IMG/VR virus record: IMGVR_UViG_3300031963_000506
Location: 1-34,773 of that record
DNA from: a virus
Direction: 5' to 3' (one strand)
Length of the DNA stretch: 34,773 bases
The translations under genes were made by a program, and so were the position numbers. Below, piece by piece: positions 29,452 to 34,773 of the stretch (within the stretch, counting starts at the first letter, position 1; the number at the start of each line of letters is the position of its first letter). The notes below the pieces were generated by a model that worked only from the letters and a program-made list of their open reading frames with translations, did no database searches and was not told where the DNA came from.

Positions 29452-29730
29452 ATGAACCACATTGTAATGACAACAGGTAAAAAAGGAATGTACTTATTCC
29501 TTGTTGACAGAAGAAAAATTAATAACAGATGGTGGTCTACAGATTGGAGTGATGCAATGCAATTTCAAAAAGAGTCTGCTGCAATTATTCAGTCTAAAAA
29601 ATTAAAGTATAAGTCACCTGAAGTTATATCAATAAACACCGCTATAAAGCTATCAAAAGAAAACGACAATAACTTTGATTATGAATCCTTAGAACATCCT
29701 TTTTCATTAGATGCTCTTGGACAAGATTAA
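29452..29730 (+). CDS. Hypothetical protein (92 aa)
   Basis: The start at 29452 (MNHIVMTTGKKGMYLFLVDR) is used because the leader ACAATTATAACATGAA recurs at the next gene; an upstream ATG at 29434 overlaps the DnaA-like gene. A small alpha/beta-type protein with RWWSTDWSDAMQFQKESAA in the middle. It may be a small nucleic-acid- or protein-binding domain. Function unknown. Confidence 0.6.
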   Translation: MNHIVMTTGKKGMYLFLVDRRKINNRWWSTDWSDAMQFQKESAAIIQSKKLKYKSPEVISINTAIKLSKENDNNFDYESLEHPFSLDALGQD

Positions 29731-29749
29731 AAACATAAACAATTATAAC

Positions 29750-30055
29750 ATGAAACTAACACCACAACAAAGACTATTAGTCTATGAAGCTTTATTGAAA
29801 GTAGTGTGCAAAGACTCATCGGTAGTAAATGGCATGTGTTTCTATCTAGACTTCTTGTTAGATGAAAGCAAAAAAGTGCCTTATATATGGAAACGGATGA
29901 GAGGGTGTGACAAAATGGAGCTTTTAGATGAGCTAAAAAGAAAAGCACCTCGTCCTCAACCTGTTTATTGGGCCCCTCGTACAAAGAAGGGTTGGGAAAC
30001 ACGCATCCATTGGATAGAACAATCTATTATTGAAGTTAAAAAGAAAATCAAATGA
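29750..30055 (+). CDS. Hypothetical protein (101 aa)
   Basis: The start at 29750 (MKLTPQQRLLVYEALLKVVC) uses the same leader (CAATTATAACATGAA) as the preceding gene. The protein is helical and basic, with an aromatic, Pro-containing part (RPQPVYWAPRTKKGWETRIH). It is coupled to the next gene by ATGA. Function unknown. Confidence 0.6.
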   Translation: MKLTPQQRLLVYEALLKVVCKDSSVVNGMCFYLDFLLDESKKVPYIWKRMRGCDKMELLDELKRKAPRPQPVYWAPRTKKGWETRIHWIEQSIIEVKKKIK

Positions 30056-30228
30056 CAGTAGAACAACACATAGAACAAGAAGCTAACGTACAAATAGAAG
30101 ACATAAAAAAAATGTTTCCTGACATAGGAGAACTAGAATTAAAATACATATTTATTTGTTTAAAACAATGTTATGTCAAAGGGGCTAATACAGCTCTCTC
30201 ACTTGCATCTGAAAATCAAATCAAATGA
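30052..30228 (+). CDS. Small helical protein (58 aa)
   Basis: ATG at 30052, overlapping the previous TGA, with 58 codons to TGA at 30226-30228. The protein is helical and acidic (MTVEQHIEQEANVQIEDIKK), with LKYIFICLKQCY and a final helix. It is overlapped by the next ATG. The exact double overlap supports a real gene. Confidence 0.6.
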   Translation: MTVEQHIEQEANVQIEDIKKMFPDIGELELKYIFICLKQCYVKGANTALSLASENQIK

Positions 30229-30413
30229 AGAAAATACGTAATATATTAACATCACTGCTCATACTTTTTATATTCATTGTTGCTGCTAACCTATTAACAA
30301 TACTCCTCTATAAAGCATATTTGAATGTACCCATCATATTCTATGTTGTATCAGCTGTGATGTGTTTCTTCTTATTTTGCATTATTGTAGCAATAGTGGA
30401 TGATTATAGTTAA
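30225..30413 (+). CDS. Two-helix membrane protein (62 aa)
   Basis: A 62-residue protein with two hydrophobic helices (about 9-28 and 36-57) and few charges outside them, starting from an ATGA overlap. It may act as a holin-like, inner-membrane or immunity protein. No lysis partner is nearby, so I do not call a holin. Confidence 0.6.
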   Translation: MKKIRNILTSLLILFIFIVAANLLTILLYKAYLNVPIIFYVVSAVMCFFLFCIIVAIVDDYS

Positions 30414-30425
30414 AAAACAAACACA

Positions 30426-30698
30426 ATGACACATATAAGAAAATATTGGCTAGGCTATTTTAGTGGTTTAGTAATCTTAATTGTTATTGTTCTTTACCAC
30501 TACACTGAAACATACACAGTTGATGGTATTGTATTAGAACATAATGTTACCTCTACTAAAAGTGGAGACAGGATATATTCCACTCTTATAAAATGTAATG
30601 ATGGATATATTAGAGAGAAGATAGGACTAGATCATTACGTAATACCAGTCGGCAATACTACTACAATAGAACTAACAAGACTAAACTTTAATAAGTAA
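30426..30698 (+). CDS. Single-pass membrane protein (90 aa)
   Basis: A 90-residue protein: one N-terminal membrane helix (about 8-25, WLGYFSGLVILIVIVLYHYT) and an extracytoplasmic-type beta-rich tail (YTVDGIVLEHNVTSTKSGDR). The N-terminal helix acts as an uncleaved anchor. Function unknown; a surface or periplasmic role is plausible. Confidence 0.6.
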   Translation: MTHIRKYWLGYFSGLVILIVIVLYHYTETYTVDGIVLEHNVTSTKSGDRIYSTLIKCNDGYIREKIGLDHYVIPVGNTTTIELTRLNFNK

Positions 30699-30701
30699 AT
30701 C

Positions 30702-30962
30702 ATGACACACATAGAAAAACTACATTTAGAAGCTATACAAAACGACAAATCAGTTAGAAAGCAACTTTGTGTAAATGATTTTGGAACATCCAAATTAGAA
30801 ATGATTGTTGCAGAGAAATCAGCAGAAATAACAGAGCAGATTGCTATTGAGTTTGCTCAATGGGTAGATAGAAACAAATTTAATATTTTTAATCTTTCAT
30901 TTAAAGAACTATTCCAAGAATACCTAAAATCAAAAGAAAATGAGCAAAAGAAAGAGGGGTAA
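30702..30962 (+). CDS. Hypothetical helical protein (86 aa)
   Basis: An 86-residue, charged helical protein containing AIEFAQWVDRNKF near the middle, a small motif common in phage hypothetical proteins. It starts 3 nt after the previous stop and is overlapped by the next gene by 23 nt. Function unknown. Confidence 0.55.
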   Translation: MTHIEKLHLEAIQNDKSVRKQLCVNDFGTSKLEMIVAEKSAEITEQIAIEFAQWVDRNKFNIFNLSFKELFQEYLKSKENEQKKEG

Positions 30963-31173
30963 TTACGAAATAGGTCAAACGGTTTTATACAATTCAGAGC
31001 CAAGAACCATAGTTGATAAAATAATGGGGGGCAAAACAAAAAAGCCGAATATACAAGGTGGCATAGTTACGGGCTACAAGTCAAAGCCTCCTGTTTATAA
31101 ATTGGATAACGGACTATTATTACGGGGCAATAAATTAAGAAAATCAACAGAAAATGAAATACAAATTAATTAA
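30940..31173 (+). CDS. Small basic protein with SH3-like outline (77 aa)
   Basis: A 77-residue, very basic protein. The pattern IGQTVLYNSEPRTIVDKI...VYKLDNGLLLRGNKLRKS suggests a small SH3-like beta barrel, as in KOW-type or ribosomal domains. It might bind RNA or DNA. The family is not identified. Confidence 0.55.
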   Translation: MSKRKRGNYEIGQTVLYNSEPRTIVDKIMGGKTKKPNIQGGIVTGYKSKPPVYKLDNGLLLRGNKLRKSTENEIQIN

Positions 31174-31648
31174 TAAGACAACAGGTGAGGAACACATCTG
31201 CTACATGGTAGTAATAGATGGATGGCATTATTATATAAGTGGTAATGAAGTTCAAGTAGGTGACATTGTAGTAGAATTATATGTAGATGGTACAATAGGA
31301 TTAGAGCAAATTGACACACTAAATGATATAGACTCATCACTACAGAAAAAAGTAATAGCAACCAACAACCCAAACATTGATATTCTACAAGTGGTGGATG
31401 AGGTTGAAATATTGGCTAACCTTTATTGTAAAGAAATGGATAGATTGGCAGAACCTCACGATTTCAATTCTTTCAAATATGCTTACAACAAATCCCAAGA
31501 AACACATCCATTTAGTGAGGAAGATGTTAAAGAAATATTTAAAATAGCTCAAATGCAAAAGAATTACGGTGATTATAAGCCTTATACTTTTGAAGAAACT
31601 ATCCAACTTTGGAAAGAACAAAGACCTAAAACATTGTATTATGAATAA
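31154..31648 (+). CDS. Hypothetical conserved-type phage protein (164 aa)
   Basis: A 164-residue protein. The N-terminal beta-rich half includes HICYMVVIDGWHYYISGNEV and a later KKVIATNNPNID. The C-terminal helical half has DFNSFKYAYNKSQETHPFSE, then EEDVKEIFKIAQMQKNYGDY. The IATN/D stretch and layout recall the 228-aa protein at 25370, but the similarity is weak. Function unknown. Confidence 0.6.
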   Translation: MKYKLINKTTGEEHICYMVVIDGWHYYISGNEVQVGDIVVELYVDGTIGLEQIDTLNDIDSSLQKKVIATNNPNIDILQVVDEVEILANLYCKEMDRLAEPHDFNSFKYAYNKSQETHPFSEEDVKEIFKIAQMQKNYGDYKPYTFEETIQLWKEQRPKTLYYE

Positions 31649-31829
31649 CATAAAAAAATATGGTAGTTTGTTTATGTTTATAGTGAACTGCCTCACCTTA
31701 ATTGGTTACACTATAGCAGTTGTATATAATATGTTTCCAATAGAACCATACAAATGGATAGTAACATCAATATTTGCTATTTTCTTTTTAAAGTCTTTTA
31801 TTAATTGTCTAAAAAATAAACATGAATAA
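31641..31829 (+). CDS. Two-helix membrane protein (62 aa)
   Basis: The start at 31641 (MNNIKKYGSLFMFIVNCLTL), overlapping the previous stop by 8 nt, is preferred over an upstream in-frame start at 31569 that would read through the neighbouring gene. It has two hydrophobic helices (about 7-27 and 35-55) and a basic tail. It resembles the 62-aa membrane protein at 30225 in size and layout. Function unknown. Confidence 0.55.
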   Translation: MNNIKKYGSLFMFIVNCLTLIGYTIAVVYNMFPIEPYKWIVTSIFAIFFLKSFINCLKNKHE

Positions 31830-32103
31830 CGAATATGTAATAATCAACAAGACAGAGTGGTTGAAGGTGATGGAAACTAATCAAAAACCAGGATCTCATC
31901 ACGATGGAATTTATGTAAGTGAGGCTCAAAATGCGAGAGCTGATTTAATAGAAGAAATCTTATCAAAATCAACTCCTTTAATTCCTGTGGTTAAGAAGGC
32001 TTTTGATGCGGGTGGAGCTTATACACTTGGTAGTCATAAAGAGTTTACACAGACACATCCTAATAGACAAGACTACATCACAAACTTAAAACTTGATATA
32101 TGA
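31822..32103 (+). CDS. Hypothetical protein (93 aa)
   Basis: A 93-residue soluble protein starting MNNEYVIINKTEWLKVMETN, with a Gly/His-rich turn (QKPGSHHDGIY) and a helical tail. It overlaps both neighbours by a few bases. No family recognised. Confidence 0.6.
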   Translation: MNNEYVIINKTEWLKVMETNQKPGSHHDGIYVSEAQNARADLIEEILSKSTPLIPVVKKAFDAGGAYTLGSHKEFTQTHPNRQDYITNLKLDI

Positions 32104-32399
32104 AAATAGACTGCATTTTAAAAACTTGGTACAAACAAAAACAAGAAAGTGATAGAATGTGGCATGAAATCCCTTCATGCAATATTGAAAACTACCATAA
32201 TATTTCTGATCTAGAATTCAAGTGTGCATTGCAAATTATTGCTGTGGGGAGCAAGGATAGGTCTGAACAAGTATTAGTAGAAAGAGTTTTCGTTCCTGAT
32301 GGGAAGACAATCAGGTATATAAATTTTTTGAATGCTTTATACTGCTATGATGAGGAAAAGAAATTAATTTACACCACACAAACAGAAAGAGATATATGA
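32100..32399 (+). CDS. Hypothetical protein (99 aa)
   Basis: A 99-residue protein, mixed alpha/beta (LEFKCALQIIAVGSKDRSEQ and VFVPDGKTIRYINFLNALYC). It is coupled by ATGA to the gene before it and to the microprotein after it. No family recognised. Confidence 0.6.
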   Translation: MKIDCILKTWYKQKQESDRMWHEIPSCNIENYHNISDLEFKCALQIIAVGSKDRSEQVLVERVFVPDGKTIRYINFLNALYCYDEEKKLIYTTQTERDI

Positions 32400-32509
32400 C
32401 ACAAGAAGAAATTTCGTTCTTTGCAGCAAAGGTAGCTATGATCTCTCTAATCATTTATGCAGTAATAGCCATAGATTGGCTACTCAATCACATAAAAATT
32501 ACATCATGA
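32396..32509 (+). CDS. Membrane microprotein (37 aa)
   Basis: ATG at 32396, TGA at 32507-32509. One hydrophobic helix (AAKVAMISLIIYAVIAIDWL) with short polar ends. It overlaps both the previous stop and the next start (ATGA), which supports it as translated. Function unknown. Confidence 0.55.
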   Translation: MTQEEISFFAAKVAMISLIIYAVIAIDWLLNHIKITS

Positions 32510-32868
32510 ACACACCAGTAAGTTTCCCAATAGCTAAGTTGCTAGCAGAAAAGGGGTTTGATGAAGTATCTCAAAAATGGTATTCTGTCGAAGGCAGTCT
32601 TTATTCTCAAGTTGTATTTAATAACAACAGAGGTTTTGTCCCTGCTTATAAATGTGAAGCACCAACCATTGCAGATGTAGTGATGTGGTTGTATGAAAAG
32701 CATGGGATTTGGATTACTATATGTGTAATTGGTGAAAATGGTTTTGGTTATTGGTTACACAATAAAGATAGAAAAAGACTTAATCCTGAAGATCAAGGAG
32801 GTTACTGGTATTCACCAACAGAAGCCTACGAAGCAGGTATTGAATACACATTAAATAATTTGATATGA
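32506..32868 (+). CDS. Hypothetical conserved-type phage protein (120 aa), paralogue of the 27940 gene
   Basis: The start at 32506 (MNTPVSFPIAKLLAEKGFDE) lies within an ATGA overlap. A longer in-frame start at 32476 would read inside the microprotein and is rejected. Motifs: LAEKGFDE, then APTIADVVMWLYEKHGIW (about 60-77), then PTEAYEAGIEYTLNNLI at the C-terminus. It is a widespread family in Bacteroidota phages, of unknown function. The gene at 27940 has the same layout. Confidence 0.7.
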   Translation: MNTPVSFPIAKLLAEKGFDEVSQKWYSVEGSLYSQVVFNNNRGFVPAYKCEAPTIADVVMWLYEKHGIWITICVIGENGFGYWLHNKDRKRLNPEDQGGYWYSPTEAYEAGIEYTLNNLI

Positions 32869-33239
32869 GAAGTCCCACAGTACAAAGAATAATGGATGAA
32901 ATGGAGAAAGACTCTTGGTGGGTAAAACTAAAAAGAACAATAAAGATCAAATGGTGGGTATTTAAATGTCTTACAAGGAAATATTGGGATAAAGAGTTTA
33001 TAAACAGAAGAGACCATATTGCTCATTGGAAAATACGTAGAGGAACCATATTAAAGGTGTTTCCTGCCTCCAGGAGCCATAGAAAGAAGCCTTACAAGGT
33101 GGTGGTGTTATATTCTGACAAAAGCGGATTTATTACACGTTTATATAAAGATAGGCATGAACATGATACAATTTTTGAATATAATTCAACATCTTGGACT
33201 ACATATCATCATAACAGATTTCAAATAGTAAAATATTAA
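32865..33239 (+). CDS. Hypothetical basic protein (124 aa)
   Basis: A 124-residue, strongly basic protein (Arg/Lys/His), with WWVKLKRTIKIKWWVFKCLT near the N-terminus and a later KIRRGTILKVFPASRSHRKK. It could bind nucleic acid. It is coupled to the previous gene by ATGA. No family recognised. Confidence 0.6.
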   Translation: MRSPTVQRIMDEMEKDSWWVKLKRTIKIKWWVFKCLTRKYWDKEFINRRDHIAHWKIRRGTILKVFPASRSHRKKPYKVVVLYSDKSGFITRLYKDRHEHDTIFEYNSTSWTTYHHNRFQIVKY

Positions 33240-33242
33240 TAT

Positions 33243-33518
33243 ATGAAACTATACACAGAAGAACAGGTAAAACTTATGTTGCTTTATACAAAACTTCGTA
33301 CAACATTAGGTAAGAAAAAAGATAATACAGAACTGTTTACAGATGAGCAAATATTGTCAGTAGAAATTCCAATCGAACTACCAAGTGATGAGGAGATAGA
33401 GAAAAAAGCTAATGAATATGTAGAAAATAAATGGGAATATGCACAAGATGAGTGTAAGGAAACATTCACAGATTGTGCTAAATGGCTAAGAGATAAATTA
33501 CTAAATAAAAACAAATAA
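33243..33518 (+). CDS. Hypothetical acidic helical protein (91 aa)
   Basis: A 91-residue, helical and charged protein ending in ETFTDCAKWLRDKLLNK. It starts 3 nt after the previous stop and ends 4 nt before the HNH gene. The C-terminal stretch recalls a small recurring phage motif (ADCAKWLRDK). Function unknown. Confidence 0.6.
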   Translation: MKLYTEEQVKLMLLYTKLRTTLGKKKDNTELFTDEQILSVEIPIELPSDEEIEKKANEYVENKWEYAQDECKETFTDCAKWLRDKLLNKNK

Positions 33519-33522
33519 ACCT

Positions 33523-34005
33523 ATGGCACAACAGACAGCGAAGTATGTTTTACCACATATGACATTATATTATGATGGTAGATTGTACAATCATAAAACG
33601 AAAAAGTTTAAGAAATGGACAAAAGATACTAATGGTTATATGAAAACTCAAATTTGGGTAAAAGGTAAGCCAAAAAATGTACATCAACATAGATTACTTG
33701 CTGAACAATTTATTGATAATCCGTCCAACAAGCAACAAGTAAATCATAAGAACGGAATAAAGCATGATAATAGAATTGAAAATCTTGAATGGGTTACTGC
33801 ATCTGAAAACACCAAACACTCTTTTGATAATGGATTTCAAAAAGTTACAAGACCATGTAAAAAGGTTATTGATACCATTACAAATAAAATATATGAAAGC
33901 GTAACGGAAGCAGCAAAAGAAAGTAAAATTTGTAGAAGTCATTTATCTAATATGCTTATAGGAAGGGTAACCAATAAAACAACACTTAAATTTTATGGAA
34001 AATAA
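33523..34005 (+). CDS. HNH homing endonuclease with NUMOD1-like tail
   Basis: A 160-residue protein. VHQHRLLAEQFI (53-64) and VNHKNGIKHDNRIENLEWVT (73-92) match the HNH_3 nuclease of free-standing phage homing endonucleases; the catalytic His and Asn of the beta-beta-alpha-metal fold are within HQHR, VNHKNG and NRIENLEW. The C-terminal part (about 112-150) with FESVTEAAK-type YESVTEAAKESKICRSHLSN resembles the NUMOD1 DNA-binding repeat. Such genes insert into intergenic sites of related phages and spread by cutting alleles lacking them. The neighbouring genes look intact. It overlaps the next ORF by 11 nt. Confidence 0.88.
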   Translation: MAQQTAKYVLPHMTLYYDGRLYNHKTKKFKKWTKDTNGYMKTQIWVKGKPKNVHQHRLLAEQFIDNPSNKQQVNHKNGIKHDNRIENLEWVTASENTKHSFDNGFQKVTRPCKKVIDTITNKIYESVTEAAKESKICRSHLSNMLIGRVTNKTTLKFYGK

Positions 34006-34225
34006 ATCAATGACGGCAGTGGAGTGGTTGGTATCACAATTAAAAAGTAGATACGATATTGATATTGAAAGATTATCAGTAACGGACAAAGCCAATAAAA
34101 TGTTTGAGCAGCAGATAATGGAAGCTTTTGATAACGGAGACCATTGTATTGATTTACCTGACGGTGGATTTGAACAAAAATATAAATCAGCAGAACAATA
34201 CTACACCAAAACCTACGGCAAATGA
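33995..34225 (+). CDS. Hypothetical conserved-type phage protein (76 aa)
   Basis: A 76-residue protein. TAVEWLVSQL near the N-terminus and AEQYYTKTYGK at the C-terminus are a pairing I have seen in a common small-protein family of Bacteroidota phages. The start could be 33995 (MENKSMTAVEW) or 34010 (MTAVEW); the latter avoids the overlap with the HNH gene and may be the original start before that gene was inserted. Function unknown. Confidence 0.65.
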   Translation: MENKSMTAVEWLVSQLKSRYDIDIERLSVTDKANKMFEQQIMEAFDNGDHCIDLPDGGFEQKYKSAEQYYTKTYGK

Positions 34226-34392
34226 AAAAGAAAAGACAAACATACATTCTCGTTACAGTGCTTTATGTATTACTTACTATGTTTGTATTGGGTGATACTG
34301 AGACAGATGCAGGTAGTAGATTTTTAATTGTCTTTTTATGGACAATAGTTATGGGATTAACAGCTATGATTGTAGAATCAATTGACATATAA
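34222..34392 (+). CDS. Two-helix membrane protein (56 aa)
   Basis: ATG at 34222, overlapping the previous stop (ATGA), with 56 codons to TAA at 34390-34392. Two hydrophobic helices (about 7-23 and 33-51) separated by an acidic loop (GDTETDAG). It belongs to the run of small membrane proteins of this block. Confidence 0.6.
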   Translation: MKKKRQTYILVTVLYVLLTMFVLGDTETDAGSRFLIVFLWTIVMGLTAMIVESIDI

Positions 34393-34407
34393 AACAAACC
34401 TACGGAA

Positions 34408-34581
34408 ATGCTACACGTACACCCACTAAATGACATTAAAGAACATGACACCTCTGACACAGGCAACACCTGTCATTGTAATCCAAGTGTTAAAATAGAA
34501 GCAGGTGAAATGATTGTTATACACAATTCATTTGATGGCAGAGAGGGTGTTGAATGGACTAATGAAATATTAAAAAATTAA
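34408..34581 (+). CDS. Small protein with CHC motif (57 aa)
   Basis: ATG at 34408, 57 codons to TAA at 34579-34581. It is a soluble protein (MLHVHPLNDIKEHDTSDTGN) with a CHC motif and a beta-type middle (VKIEAGEMIVIHNSFDGREG). The MLHVHPLNDxxxH start occurs in other phage proteins I have seen. His and Cys could bind metal. Function unknown. Confidence 0.55.
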   Translation: MLHVHPLNDIKEHDTSDTGNTCHCNPSVKIEAGEMIVIHNSFDGREGVEWTNEILKN

Positions 34582-34584
34582 CTT

Positions 34585-34773
34585 ATGGCATGGCAAAAAT
34601 GTCCTGTATGCAATGGTACAGGTAAAAACAATGAGTTTTATTCGAAGAGAAATGAACCTTGCCCAACTTGTAATGGGCAACGAATAATAAACGAGGCAAC
34701 AGGTCTTGCTCCCTCAATAGTAAATATTAAATCTTCGAGTACAACTAATCTTCCAATAGAAGATGATAACTCA
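34585..34773 (+). CDS. DnaJ-type zinc-ribbon protein, partial
   Basis: ATG at 34585, open to the right edge (63 residues). Two CxxCxG motifs (CPVCNGTG at 6-13 and CPTCNGQR at 26-33) match the DnaJ zinc-finger repeat, in a short protein without a J domain so far. The C-terminal part is Ser/Thr-rich and low in structure. It may bind zinc and unfolded protein or nucleic acid; the rest is outside the window. Confidence 0.65.
   Translation, partial: MAWQKCPVCNGTGKNNEFYSKRNEPCPTCNGQRIINEATGLAPSIVNIKSSSTTNLPIEDDNS

Noticed and set aside
30225-30413. Holin
   Set aside because: It has two membrane helices and suitable size, but no endolysin or spanin gene is nearby and several similar small membrane proteins occur in the same block.
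1-34773. CRISPR array or insertion sequence
   Set aside because: No regularly spaced repeats and no transposase were seen; the only clear direct repeat is the 18-bp pair at 27253 and 27820.

Overview
The window is part of a tailed double-stranded DNA phage genome (Caudoviricetes). The host is probably a member of the Bacteroidota, free-living or gut. Reasons: AT-rich DNA; start codons preceded by A- or CA-rich leaders with almost no Shine-Dalgarno sequence; one good match to the Bacteroidota promoter pattern (TTTG, 18 nt, TAnnTTTG); and tail proteins of a style common in phages of that phylum (DUF1566, LamG-like and collar domains, Thr/Ser-rich tracts). The standard bacterial code works throughout, and TAA, TGA and TAG are all used as stops. 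The morphogenesis block resembles crAss-like and related Bacteroidota phages (large TerL, very large portal, IHF-like protein, no tape-measure gene seen here), but I cannot assign a family from sequence reading alone.

Layout. Positions 1-18983 are read leftward as one late, virion-building block. In transcription order it holds a winged-helix-like protein, an IHF/HU-like protein, a zinc-ribbon protein, three small genes, the terminase large subunit, the portal, a stomatin/prohibitin (SPFH) protein, a probable scaffold, the major capsid protein, two connector-like proteins, a candidate tail protein, several small virion genes (one encoding a 30-residue Cys-rich protein), a tandem set of tail-fibre or adhesin genes, and a metallophosphoesterase cut by the window edge. 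Terminator-like hairpins punctuate the block after the capsid gene, after the 387-aa tail protein and after the 87-aa gene.

Positions 18984-19390 are the divergent switch: a leftward promoter, GTAA-loop hairpins and C/G-rich tracts.

Positions 19391-34773 are read rightward: about 45 mostly small accessory or early genes, many overlapping by ATGA or a few bases. Recognisable items are a stand-alone DnaA domain IV protein, an HNH homing endonuclease with a NUMOD1-like tail, a possible methyltransferase-like protein, an exported beta-rich protein, a zinc-ribbon protein cut by the right edge, and many one- or two-helix membrane microproteins.

The most unusual content lies at 24.9-27.9 kb. A stretch of about 450 nt with no gene folds into many nested hairpins and looks like a large ornate phage RNA. 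A second, shorter structured stretch follows. Next comes a tRNA-Leu-like 5' half whose acceptor-stem partner is found about 300 nt further on, with a small membrane-protein ORF between them. An exact 18-bp direct repeat sits exactly 10 nt before two start codons and carries that acceptor-stem complement. Several ORFs shorter than 60 codons were read directly from the sequence and are listed.
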